Positions 44,532-52,020 of a stretch of DNA of 64,000 nucleotides are shown in pieces. A model generated the notes under the pieces. It ran no database searches and was not told the DNA's origin. It worked only from the letters and a program-made list of their open reading frames with translations. Both the position numbers and the translations under genes were made by a program. Each line of letters starts with the position of its first letter. The first letter of the stretch is position 1. This DNA is from Allobosea caraganae (lineage in GTDB: Bacteria; Pseudomonadota; Alphaproteobacteria; Rhizobiales; Beijerinckiaceae): contig NZ_QQTO01000040.1 of the NCBI RefSeq assembly GCF_003351345.1, positions 31,446 to 95,445 of the forward strand, written 5' to 3'.

Positions 44532-44692
44532 CCCTTCTCCCCCTGCGGGAGAAGGTGCCCCGGCAGGGGCGGATGAGGGGTCGCGCCGTCCTTTATTGTT
44601 GAGCTTGGTTGAAGCGGCGCACGGTGTTCGTCGCGCGACCCCTCATCCGTCAGCGCTTCGCGCTGCCACCTTCTCCCGCAGGGGGAGAAGGG
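44532..44692. repeat. Intergenic palindrome, family A copy 2
   Basis: CCCTTCTCCCCCTGCGGGAG and GGATGAGGGGTCGCGC, with complementary right arms, around a unique AT-richer centre (CTTTATTGTTGAGC). It lies between the convergent DapA-like and PCuAC genes. Confidence 0.9.
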
Positions 44693-44714
44693 AGCCCGCG
44701 CTCTTCCTTCCAGC

Positions 44715-45203
44715 CTAGTGCTTATGCCCGCCGGCGGGTTCGCTCGCCCCGCGGGCGCCGATGCTCTCGACCTTGAACTCGACCTCGATGGTACCCGCCT
44801 TCTCGAAGGTCAGCGTGCCCTTCAGCATCTCGTCCTGCTTCAGCGGCTGCTTCAGCTCCTGGAACATGATGTGATAGCCGCCGGGCTTGAACTCGACCTT
44901 GCCGCCGGCGGGGATCTCGACGCCCTTCTCCAGCTCGCGCATGGTCATGACGCCGTCCTTGGTCGCCATCTCATGCATCTCGCCGCGGCCGGCGAAGGGG
45001 GCGGAGACGGCGATGAGCCGGTCCGGCGTCGTGCCGGTGTTCTCGATGGTGAGGTAGCCGCCGCCGACCTTGGCGCCGTTGGGCGTGGCGCGCGACCAGG
45101 GATGGCCGATCTTGAGCGGGCCGAGCTTGAATTCATGGGCGAAGGCGGCAGTGCTCGACAAGGCGAGCAGCAGCACGGCCAGGGTGCGAACGGGCGTGTT
45201 CAT
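44715..45203 (-). CDS. Periplasmic copper chaperone PCu(A)C
   Basis: 162 aa. A signal peptide ending AAFA-H precedes the PCuAC domain: GHPWSRATPNGAKVGGGYLTI, then the copper ligands His and Met in GEMHEMATKDGVMTMRE and Met/His in GGYHIMF. It delivers Cu(I) to the CuA/CuB sites of cytochrome oxidase. ATG 45203 follows AGGA. The DUF2946 ORF lies 91 bases upstream on the same strand. Confidence 0.92.
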   Translation of the reverse strand: MNTPVRTLAVLLLALSSTAAFAHEFKLGPLKIGHPWSRATPNGAKVGGGYLTIENTGTTPDRLIAVSAPFAGRGEMHEMATKDGVMTMRELEKGVEIPAGGKVEFKPGGYHIMFQELKQPLKQDEMLKGTLTFEKAGTIEVEFKVESIGARGASEPAGGHKH

Positions 45204-45294
45204 CGGAGATATCCTGAAAGACGGTTGCCGCCGGGCGGCTTGAAAGCCCGGTACGACGCATTTCATGCGGCAGCTCGGGCAGAGAAGCGAAGCT

Positions 45295-45678
45295 CTAGCT
45301 AAGAGCTATCGGCGGTGCCCGCGATTGCGGCAGGCCGAACGAAGCGACACGCGGCAGGCCGGCGGCGAGCAGTTGCGGCGCCGCGACGAGCACCGCGACC
45401 CGGCTGTCTGTCGGCTGGAGAGCCCCGGGCGGGGCTGCGACGACCGGGTTGGCCGGGCAGCCCTGGCAATGCTGCTGGGAGTTATCGGAAGCTGGCGCAT
45501 TCTGGTCCTGGGCCGGCTGGCCCGAGCACAGCACCGCGCCGTCAAGCGCCGAATGTGCCGCCAGCGCAGGCGTGGGCGCGAGCGCCGCCGCCAGCACCGC
45601 CAGCGCATAGGCGCTTGCCAGCCAGGCTCCGAGCACGGAGCGGCGCAGGCGCGCGAACATGGGGGCGGTGGCCGGCAT
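45295..45678 (-). CDS. DUF2946-family protein, CruR/CutF-like copper-responsive upstream ORF candidate
   Basis: 127 aa from ATG 45678 (ATG 45660 also possible). One hydrophobic N-terminal segment (LGAWLASAYALAVLAAALAP), then the DUF2946 pattern: LDGAVLCSG, a polar linker, HCQGCPANP and a C-terminal Pro-rich end. DUF2946 proteins act as copper-responsive upstream ORFs (CruR in Bordetella, CutF in Rhodobacter), coupling translation to downstream copper genes. Its position before PCuAC fits. The open frame continues upstream through a family F repeat, which is not coding. Confidence 0.75.
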   Translation of the reverse strand: MPATAPMFARLRRSVLGAWLASAYALAVLAAALAPTPALAAHSALDGAVLCSGQPAQDQNAPASDNSQQHCQGCPANPVVAAPPGALQPTDSRVAVLVAAPQLLAAGLPRVASFGLPQSRAPPIALS

Positions 45679-45752
45679 GGCGGGGACATGGCGCCGTCGC
45701 GCCGCCTCCGTCAAGCCGCAGGCTGTCGCAGGGCGCTCGCCGGACACGGGGC

Positions 45753-45925
45753 TCCTCCCTTGCCCCTTGTGGGGAAGGGTATGGGGTTGGGGGCGAACTC
45801 CTGGGTGCAGCAGCGTTTGATGCGCGCTGTAGCAGCAACAGCCCGTAACGATGACGCAATTCACCCCGTCTTTCCGCCCCCCCACCCCCAACCTCTCCCC
45901 ACAAAGGGGGAGGGGCTCCCGCGCC
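45753..45925. repeat. Intergenic palindrome, family F copy 2
   Basis: CCCCTTGTGGGGAAGGG and GGGTTGGGGGCG, complementary to CCCCCACCCCCAACCTC and CCCCACAAAGGGGGAGGGG. The centre is unique. With 45926-46033 it makes up most of the non-coding DNA between the divergent DUF2946 and met units. Confidence 0.86.
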
Positions 45926-46033
45926 TTACCGGTCACGGAGGAAAGTCGGATTCTGAGAAGGATTTTCTACAAGCGACACATCCGCTAGGACACCGACATC
46001 TTGAGACGGCGTTTCTTTAAAAGAACGATTGGG

Positions 46034-46062
46034 TTGACAAAGAGGACACTCCGAGCCAAATT
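46034..46062 (+). promoter_or_regulatory. Sigma-70-type promoter of the met transporter operon
   Basis: A perfect -35 TTGACA (46034-46039), 17-base spacer and a weak -10 CAAATT (46057-46062). Transcription would start near 46069, about 20 bases before the riboswitch. A weaker match lies in the -10; inference. Confidence 0.55.
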
Positions 46063-46087
46063 GGCCTCGTCATCAGGGCAGCCTGAT

Positions 46088-46143
46088 GGCCGCGGAGATT
46101 TGAGCGAGCAGCTTGCGCCGCGTCACCAAACGCTAAAGCGGAG
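46088..46143 (+). ncRNA. SAM-II riboswitch candidate
   Basis: P1 stem CGCGG (46091-46095) with CCGCG (46118-46122). Loop elements ATTTG (46098-46102) and CTTGC (46112-46116), and the 3' segment AAACGCTAAAGC (46128-46139), are the conserved SAM-II blocks in the right order. The 3' part runs straight into GGAG (46140-46143), the Shine-Dalgarno of the next ORF, as in translational SAM-II switches. SAM binding would close the pseudoknot and hide this site. The downstream methionine importer genes fit. Confidence 0.75.
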
Positions 46144-46149
46144 TTTGAC

Positions 46150-46230
46150 ATGACCCTTTCCGACCTGCCCCAGCCGGCCCCCGCGAAAGCCTCGCCCGCC
46201 TGCTGTTGTCGAATGCCGATCCTGCGCTGA
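46150..46230 (+). CDS. 26-aa Cys-triplet leader peptide
   Basis: Begins MTLSDLPQPAP and ends ACCCRMPILR. Three consecutive Cys codons (46204-46205 region: TGC TGT TGT) lie eight codons before the stop. GGAG is six bases upstream and forms part of the SAM-II 3' segment, so this is the ORF directly controlled by the riboswitch. A small hairpin (GCCCG 46237-46241 with CGGGC 46250-46254) follows, then the next start at 46309. Poly-Cys leader peptides act as cysteine-responsive attenuators in mycobacteria; here that is a hypothesis. Confidence 0.5.
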   Translation: MTLSDLPQPAPAKASPACCCRMPILR

Positions 46231-46308
46231 ACGGCCGCCCGCGCCAAGCCGGGCCCCTCTTCCAGACCGATCCCATTCGAACGCCGCATCCGTGGCGAAA
46301 GGCTGACC

Positions 46309-46521
46309 ATGTCCACGACCCAACAGAGCTACGTCATCGAAATCGGCGAGACCCAGGCCGGGCTCGTCAACCGCCGTGGCGACGAGCGCTTCTTCACCTT
46401 CATCTCGGCCTCCTCGGCCTTCCGCGCCCTGGAAGGCCAGCGCTTCGCCACGCCGAGCGCGGCCGAACTCGCGGCGCGCCAGCTCGGCCGGGTGCAGAGC
46501 GCGAGGCGGCTCGCCTCATGA
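46309..46521 (+). CDS. Hypothetical 70-aa protein in the met operon (first)
   Basis: Begins MSTTQQSYVIEIGETQAGLV. It looks like a small beta-alpha protein: NRRGDERFFTFISASSAFRA, then LEGQRFATPSAAELAARQLG. No signal peptide or membrane helix. AAAGG lies seven bases before the ATG. Its stop overlaps the next ATG (ATGA). No family recognised; location between a SAM-II switch and metNIQ suggests a sulfur-linked role. Confidence 0.7.
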   Translation: MSTTQQSYVIEIGETQAGLVNRRGDERFFTFISASSAFRALEGQRFATPSAAELAARQLGRVQSARRLAS

Positions 46522-46730
46522 GCGACGAGCGCGCCGGCTTCCTCGCGGTCTTCCGCGCCCATCTCGGCGACTGGTTCGAGCGCGCCTTTCCGGCCGAGCT
46601 CGGCCAGAGGCCGGGCGAGGCGCGGGCGAGTGACGACGACGAAGCTGGCGACGCCAGGCGGCAGTCGATCCACGACGTCACGCTGGAGCAGCTCGGCATC
46701 AGCCACTGGTCCTGCCACACCCATTTCTGA
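46518..46730 (+). CDS. Hypothetical 70-aa protein in the met operon (second)
   Basis: Begins MSDERAGFLAVFRAHLGDWF and ends HDVTLEQLGISHWSCHTHF. An N-terminal amphipathic helix, an acidic middle (ASDDDEAGDARR) and a C-terminal tail with one Cys between two His (SCHTH), which could bind a metal or be redox active. The start overlaps the preceding stop; metN follows within eight bases. No family recognised. Confidence 0.7.
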   Translation: MSDERAGFLAVFRAHLGDWFERAFPAELGQRPGEARASDDDEAGDARRQSIHDVTLEQLGISHWSCHTHF

Positions 46731-46737
46731 GGCCATG

Positions 46738-47844
46738 ATGAACGCCCCACTCAGGCGCGACGCCTTCAGCGTCGGCGCCGCTCCCATCCCCATTGCCGCT
46801 GCGGCGATCCGCTTCGAGAATGTCGGCAAGGTTTTTCCGGGCCGCTCGGGCCAGGGGTCCGTTACCGCTCTCGAGGGCATCGACCTTGCCGTACCGCAGG
46901 GCTCGATCCTCGGCGTGATCGGCCGCTCCGGCGCCGGCAAATCCACCCTGATCCGGCTCGTCAACGGGCTGGAGCGCGCCACCTCCGGCCGCATCCTGCT
47001 CGAAGACGAGGACGTCACCGGCCTGACCGAGGCCGGCTGGCGGGCGAGGCGCCGGACGACCGGCATGATCTTCCAGCATTTCAACCTGCTGTCATCGCGC
47101 ACCGTCTTCGACAACGTCGCGCTGCCGCTGGAGATCGCGGGAACGGCGAAGGCCGAGATCAAGGCGCGCGTCGAAACGCTGCTCGACCTTGTCGGCCTGT
47201 CCGACAAGAGCGGGCGCTATCCGGCCGAGCTCTCCGGCGGGCAGAAGCAGCGCGTCGGCATCGCCCGCGCCCTCGCGACCGAGCCGAAGGTGCTGCTCTG
47301 CGACGAGGCGACCTCGGCGCTCGACCCGGAGACGACGCAGTCGATCCTGGCGCTGCTCAAGCGCGTCAACCGCGAGCTTGGCCTCACCATCCTGCTGATC
47401 ACCCACGAGATCCCGGTGATCAAGGAAATCTGCGACCGGGTCGCGGTGATCGAGGGTGGGCGCATCGTCGAGGAAGGCGAGACCTTCCAAGTCTTCACCA
47501 GGCCGCAGCACCCGACCACGGCGCGCTTCGTCGAGACCGTGACCGGCGTCGAGCTGCCGGCGCATCTGGCTGACAGGATCAGGCCGACGGCGAAGGCCGG
47601 CGACAACGCCATACTGCGCATCACCTTCACCGGCGAGAACGCGACGGCGCCGGTGATCAGCCGGCTGAGCTCCGTCGTCGGCGTCGACGTCAACATCCTG
47701 GCCGGGCGGATCGACGCCATTGCCGGCCAGCCCTTCGGCAGCCTACTCGTCTCGGTGCCGGCGCGCGATCCGGAATTCTCGGCCGTGCTCGGCGCGCTGA
47801 AGAGCCTCGACCTCAAGGCGGAGGTGCTCGGCCATGTCTCCTGA
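46738..47844 (+). CDS. metN: Methionine ABC transporter ATPase
   Basis: 368 aa. Walker A GRSGAGKSTLIRLVNGLE, Q-loop FQHFNLLSSRTV, signature LSGGQKQRVGIARA, Walker B LLCDEATSALDP. The C-terminal NIL domain (about residues 290-368) is the methionine-sensing module that mediates trans-inhibition. ATG 46738 has GAGG five bases upstream; ATG 46735 is only two bases away from it. It overlaps metI by 11 bases. Confidence 0.95.
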   Translation: MNAPLRRDAFSVGAAPIPIAAAAIRFENVGKVFPGRSGQGSVTALEGIDLAVPQGSILGVIGRSGAGKSTLIRLVNGLERATSGRILLEDEDVTGLTEAGWRARRRTTGMIFQHFNLLSSRTVFDNVALPLEIAGTAKAEIKARVETLLDLVGLSDKSGRYPAELSGGQKQRVGIARALATEPKVLLCDEATSALDPETTQSILALLKRVNRELGLTILLITHEIPVIKEICDRVAVIEGGRIVEEGETFQVFTRPQHPTTARFVETVTGVELPAHLADRIRPTAKAGDNAILRITFTGENATAPVISRLSSVVGVDVNILAGRIDAIAGQPFGSLLVSVPARDPEFSAVLGALKSLDLKAEVLGHVS

Positions 47845-48499
47845 AATCATCCGGCTCATCATCCAGGCGACCGGCGACACCTTGCTGATGGTCGCGGTCG
47901 CCGCCGGACTCGGCACCGTGTTCGGCCTGCCGCTCGGCGTCTTCCTCGCCACCAGCAAGCGCGGCGAGCTTTTCGCCGCCCCAGTCGTCAATGCCGTGCT
48001 CGGCGCACTGGTCAACGCCACCCGCTCGACGCCCTTCATCATCCTCGTCGTCGCGATCATCCCGTTCACCCGGCTGATCGCAGGCACCTCGATCGGCACC
48101 AATGCCGCGATGGTGCCGCTGACGCTGGCCGCCACGCCCTTCATCGCCCGGCTGATCGAAGGCGCGATCCGCGAGGTCGACCAGGGCCTGGTCGAAGCCG
48201 CCCGCTCGATGGGCGCGACCCCGCTCCAGATCGTGCGCAAGGTCCTGGTGCCCGAGGCGCTGCCGGCGATTACGCTGGGGCTCACGCTCGCCATCGTCAG
48301 CCTGCTCGGCTTCTCCGCCATGGTCGGCGCGGTCGGTGGCGGCGGGCTCGGCGACCTCGGCATCCGCTACGGCTACCAGCGCTTCATGCCCGACGTGATG
48401 GGCGTGGTCGTCGCCGTGCTGATCGTCCTCGTCCAGACCGTGCAGAGCATCGGCGACCGGCTGGCGCGCCGGCTCAACAAGCGCCTGCGCCACGCCTGA
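47834..48499 (+). CDS. metI: Methionine ABC transporter permease
   Basis: 221 aa, five helices. The coupling motif reads LVEAARSMGATPLQIVRKVLVPEALP near residue 118. GDTLLMVAVAAGLGTVFGLPLG and TRSTPFIILVVAIIP are typical MetI segments. The start lies inside the end of metN. Confidence 0.95.
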   Translation: MSPEIIRLIIQATGDTLLMVAVAAGLGTVFGLPLGVFLATSKRGELFAAPVVNAVLGALVNATRSTPFIILVVAIIPFTRLIAGTSIGTNAAMVPLTLAATPFIARLIEGAIREVDQGLVEAARSMGATPLQIVRKVLVPEALPAITLGLTLAIVSLLGFSAMVGAVGGGGLGDLGIRYGYQRFMPDVMGVVVAVLIVLVQTVQSIGDRLARRLNKRLRHA

Positions 48500-48542
48500 C
48501 CCCTTTTTCCTTCCCCATCCAAAGCAGACTCAAGGAGTTCCC

Positions 48543-49343
48543 ATGTCCATCATCACCCGCCGCGCCGCGCTCTTCGCCTCGGCCGCCATCGCCCTGACGC
48601 TGGCCGCCCCGGCCTTCGCCCAGCAGAACCAGGTCGTCCGCATCGGCGCCTCGCCCGGCCCGCATGCCGAGATCCTCGAGAAGGTGAAGCCGCTCGCCGC
48701 CAAGAAGGGGCTCGACCTCAAGATCGTCGAGTTCTCCGACTATGTCGTGCCGAACCAGGCGCTCGACGCCGGCGAGCTGGAGGCCAATTCCTTCCAGAAC
48801 CAGCCCTATCTCGACAACCAGGTGAAGGATCGCGGCTACAAGCTGGTCAGCGTCGGCCTGACCGTGAACTTCCCGCTCGGCATCTACTCGTCGAAGTACA
48901 AGAACTGGTCGGAGGTGCCGGATGGCGCCACGATCGCGATCCAGAACGACCCGACCAATGGCGGGCGCTCGCTGCTGCTGCTGCAGGACAAGGGCATCAT
49001 CAAGCTGAAGGACGGCGTCGGCTTCAAGCCGACCGTAGCCGACATCACCGCCAACCCGAAGAAGCTGAAGATCGTCGAGATCGACGCCGCCCAGACGCCG
49101 CGCTCGCTTTCCGACGTCGCCGCCGCCGCGATCAACACGAACTACGCGGTCGACGCCAAGATCGAGCCGACCTCGGCCATCCTGCGCGAGGATCCCAAGG
49201 GTCCTTATGTGAACCTGATCGCAGTTCGCGAGGCCGACAAGGACAAGGCTTGGGTGAAGTCGCTGCTCGAGGTCTACCACTCGCCGGAGATCAAGGCCTT
49301 CGTCGCCGAGCGCTTCAAGGGCTCTGTGCTCGCCGGCTGGTAA
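48543..49343 (+). CDS. metQ: Methionine-binding periplasmic protein
   Basis: 266 aa NlpA/MetQ family. The signal peptide (MSIITRRAALFASAAIALTL, ending AFAQ) has no lipobox Cys, so it is predicted to be soluble, unlike E. coli MetQ. Mature segments: VRIGASPGPHAEILEKVKPLA, EFSDYVVPNQALDAGELEAN, FQNQPYLDN, NDPTNGGRSLLLLQ and INTNYAVDA. AAGGAG lies five bases before ATG 48543. Confidence 0.95.
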   Translation: MSIITRRAALFASAAIALTLAAPAFAQQNQVVRIGASPGPHAEILEKVKPLAAKKGLDLKIVEFSDYVVPNQALDAGELEANSFQNQPYLDNQVKDRGYKLVSVGLTVNFPLGIYSSKYKNWSEVPDGATIAIQNDPTNGGRSLLLLQDKGIIKLKDGVGFKPTVADITANPKKLKIVEIDAAQTPRSLSDVAAAAINTNYAVDAKIEPTSAILREDPKGPYVNLIAVREADKDKAWVKSLLEVYHSPEIKAFVAERFKGSVLAGW

Positions 49344-49361
49344 GGCCTGAGCTTTGCTTTA

Positions 49362-49409
49362 ACGCATTTCCTTCACGCGAACCGGAATCCACTTCGCTCG
49401 AAAATGCTT
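49362..49409 (-). repeat. REP-like element, family G short copy 4
   Basis: On the minus strand AGCATTTTCGAGCGAAGTGG, ATTCCGGTTCGCGTGAAGG and AAATGCGT form the short REP-like palindrome frequent in rhizobial genomes. It lies 18 bases after the metQ stop. Confidence 0.75.
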
Positions 49410-49448
49410 TTGGTTCCTCCCACCTGGCCCGCATGAGGTCAGGCACCT

Positions 49449-49480
49449 GCCCCGGATGCGTAGGCGTCCGGGGCTTTTTG
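49449..49480 (+). terminator. Intrinsic terminator of the met operon
   Basis: GCCCCGGA (49449-49456) and TCCGGGGC (49467-49474) form an 8-bp stem with a 10-base loop, followed by TTTTT. It is about 105 bases after metQ. Confidence 0.85.
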
Positions 49481-49501
49481 TTGAATGATGCGCCGCTCTC
49501 T

Positions 49502-49667
49502 CCCCTTCTCCCCTTGCGGGAGAAGGTGCCCCGGCAGGGGCGGATGAGGGGTCGCGCTAGGCTTTCCGATGGACGGAGTAGGTCACGCGCCGATGTTGCA
49601 ATCGTCGCGCGACCCCTCATCCGTCAGCGCTTCGCGCTGCCACCTTCTCCCGCAGGGGGGAGAAGGG
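49502..49667. repeat. Intergenic palindrome, family A copy 3
   Basis: CCCCTTCTCCCCTTGCGGGAG and GGATGAGGGGTCGCGC with complementary right arms. Right-arm details (GTCAGCGCTTCGCGCTGCC) match copy 2. With the REP element and terminator it accounts for the 330-base gap 49344-49673. Confidence 0.9.
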
Positions 49668-49673
49668 AAGTAC

Positions 49674-51875
49674 TCAATGCGCCAGCTTGCCGAGGGCGAA
49701 GAACGCCGTCTCGCCGGAGGAGTCATCCACCCCGTCATTATCGGTCACGACAAAGAGGTTGCCTGCGCTGTCCACAGTCATGCCCTCGACCTTGTCGAGG
49801 CCGTAGCCGCCGAGCTTCATCAGGTCGGGCGTCAGGTCGCGCAGCAGCTTCTTCTCGACGGTCGGAATCGTCGAGGAGCCGAACGGGGCCGGCACCAGGC
49901 CCTTGACCGAGAAGGTCGCGAGCGTCTTCACCGCCTTGGTGCCGAAGAGGTTGTCGCGCTCGATCACGGCGAAGCTGTCATTGCCAAGATAGGTCAGCTC
50001 GGACAGGCCCATCCAGGCGCCAGCGGCCGGAGCGGTCAGCGGGTAATAGAGGATGCCCCAGCTCTTGGTCGACGGCTTGTAGCTGAGGATCTTGACCTTG
50101 CCCTTCGGGTCGTCCTTCCACTCGCGCTGCACGGCGATCCAGACGGTCTCGTCCGCGCCGGTGCCGGTGACGGTGACGCCCTCATAGCCCTGGTTGATCG
50201 CCTGCTTGGCGAAATCCTCGGGGAGAGCGATCTCCTCCTCGACCTCGCCCTTGGCGGAGACGCGCAGCAGCAGGTTCTGCGTCGGCTTCTCCTTGGCCTC
50301 GGGAGCGCCCTCGGACGCCAGCCAGAAGCCGCCGGCCGGACGGGTCGCAATGGCTTCGGCGTCGTAGCCGACCGGCTTGCCGTCCTTGGTCAGGGTTAGG
50401 GCCGAGACGATCTTCGCCGGCTTCTGGCTGGCGTCGATATCGAGGATGCGGGTCGGCGAATAGGCGCTGTCGGTGACCGCATGGAGGCGGCCGGCCGTGG
50501 TCGCATGCGCGGCGAGGCCGGAGAGCGCGCCCCAGCCGAGCGGCGCGCCATCGACTTCCACTGATGCGATGCTCGGATAGGCGGCCGGCGCCTCGCTGCG
50601 CTCGTAGATCATCACGGCAGCGCGGGCGCCGCCCTTGTCGCCGACGTCGGCCTCGGCGGCGGAGACGAAGAGATTGCGCTGCGGGATGGCGAGCAGGCCC
50701 TCCGGTGCGATGCCCGACGGCAACGCCTGGAGGAAGCGCGGCGCGCGACCGGCGCCCTCGTCCTTGAACACCAGCACGAGCGAGGCGCGCTCCAGGCCGA
50801 CGAAGAAGAGGCGCTCAGTGCCATAGGTGCCGGCCTCGATGCCCTCGGGCTCGCTGCCCTTGGCGGCCGAGCGACGCTCGGGGTAGTGGCCGAGCCGCAT
50901 GGCGATGCTGTCGACCATATTGCCGGAGTCGAATTCGACCGTGCCGTCCTTGCGGAAGATGGTGAAGCCGCGCGAGCCGCCCTTCCAGTCGCCCTCGTTG
51001 GCGGTGACGAAGCGGTCATTGTCGAGCCAGCGCACCGCGTCAGGCTCGCGGGCGACGTTCTTCAGTTCTTCCGTCGGCTTGATCTGGCCGTCGCGGGTCT
51101 TGTCGATGCCCTTGAGGTCGACCGCGCCGGCGGGGAAGTTGGCGACGAGCTTGCCGGACTTCGTGTCGACGATGGCGATGTGGTTGTTCTCCTGCAGCGT
51201 CACCACCGCGAGGCCGTCCTGGTTGACGTCGACGAATTCCGGCTCCGGATCGGTCGGCTCGACCGCGGTGATGCCAGTGAGGTCGACGACCTGGCGCGAG
51301 GCGCAATCGGCGGCGCCGTCCTTGATCGAGACCAGCGTCAGGTTGCCGGCCGGGAGCTGCGGCAGGTCGCCCTTGTTGAACTTCTCGTCGCGCTCGTTCT
51401 CCATGACGATGGCGAGCTTGCCCTTGTCCTTGGTCAGCGTGATCGAATCCGGCTGACCGCCGAGATCGCATTTGGCGGTGATCTGCTTGGTCTTGAGGTC
51501 GATGGTGGCGAGGTAGCCGGCCGGCTCCTTGAAATTGCTGCCGGAGGTGACGACGACCGCGAAGACGGACTCGCCGAGGATCGCAACCGAGGTCGGCTCG
51601 CCGCCGACCGGGATGAAGCCGAAGGGTTTTGGCGCATTGGCGGTGGTGATGTCGATCAGGCCGATCGCCTGCTGCTCGGCATCGGTATAGGCCAGCACCG
51701 TGCCGGCCTCGTTGGCGGCGATGATTTCGGACACCGTCTTCTTCGAGGCGTCGCGGTCGGCCGGCAGGTTCAGCGGCACCGAGAAGGTGGCGACGCGGTT
51801 GAACATCGGCTCGGCGAGCGCGGTGCCGCCGAGCAGCACGGATGCGAGAGCCGCGAGAACGAAGGGATTGCGCAT
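49674..51875 (-). CDS. Secreted two-domain esterase-like (phytase-like) protein 2
   Basis: 733 aa. A signal peptide (MRNPFVLAALASVLLGGTALA) is followed by an N-terminal propeller-like domain (ANEAGTVLAYTDAEQQAIGL, ILGESVFAVVVTSGSNFKEP, DGLAVVTLQENNHIAIVDT, NDRFVTANEGDWKGGSRGF). The C-terminal phytase/esterase-like domain has GYDAEAIATRPAGGFWLASE, NQGYEGVTVTGTGADETVWI and DKVEGMTVDSAGNLFVVTDN. ATG 51875 follows AGGA. Longer frames upstream carry no signal. A candidate PHO box lies 57 bases before the ATG. Confidence 0.85.
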   Translation of the reverse strand: MRNPFVLAALASVLLGGTALAEPMFNRVATFSVPLNLPADRDASKKTVSEIIAANEAGTVLAYTDAEQQAIGLIDITTANAPKPFGFIPVGGEPTSVAILGESVFAVVVTSGSNFKEPAGYLATIDLKTKQITAKCDLGGQPDSITLTKDKGKLAIVMENERDEKFNKGDLPQLPAGNLTLVSIKDGAADCASRQVVDLTGITAVEPTDPEPEFVDVNQDGLAVVTLQENNHIAIVDTKSGKLVANFPAGAVDLKGIDKTRDGQIKPTEELKNVAREPDAVRWLDNDRFVTANEGDWKGGSRGFTIFRKDGTVEFDSGNMVDSIAMRLGHYPERRSAAKGSEPEGIEAGTYGTERLFFVGLERASLVLVFKDEGAGRAPRFLQALPSGIAPEGLLAIPQRNLFVSAAEADVGDKGGARAAVMIYERSEAPAAYPSIASVEVDGAPLGWGALSGLAAHATTAGRLHAVTDSAYSPTRILDIDASQKPAKIVSALTLTKDGKPVGYDAEAIATRPAGGFWLASEGAPEAKEKPTQNLLLRVSAKGEVEEEIALPEDFAKQAINQGYEGVTVTGTGADETVWIAVQREWKDDPKGKVKILSYKPSTKSWGILYYPLTAPAAGAWMGLSELTYLGNDSFAVIERDNLFGTKAVKTLATFSVKGLVPAPFGSSTIPTVEKKLLRDLTPDLMKLGGYGLDKVEGMTVDSAGNLFVVTDNDGVDDSSGETAFFALGKLAH

Positions 51876-51932
51876 GGGTCGATCCTGTCCGGCTGGAGCA
51901 TGAAACTGGCAGGCATCGGCTAGTGAGCGCGG

Positions 51933-51950
51933 GCGACAGTTTCGTGACAG
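51933..51950 (-). promoter_or_regulatory. PHO-box-like direct repeat upstream of phytase-like gene 2
   Basis: On the minus strand CTGTCAC (51950-51944) and CTGTCGC (51939-51933) are separated by GAAA. This is the CTGTCAT-N4-CTGTCAT arrangement of PhoB sites with one and two mismatches. It lies 57 bases upstream of the start codon. Confidence 0.65.
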
Positions 51951-52020
51951 TTTGCCGGCTGGAGCGACGTAAAGAGCCGGCCACCCGGAGTACCGGACGG
52001 CACGGCTCAAGATGGAGCGA

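Noticed and set aside
45679..45936. 86-residue N-terminal extension of the DUF2946 protein
   Set aside because: The extension translates a family F palindrome; the domain and hydrophobic segment begin after ATG 45678.
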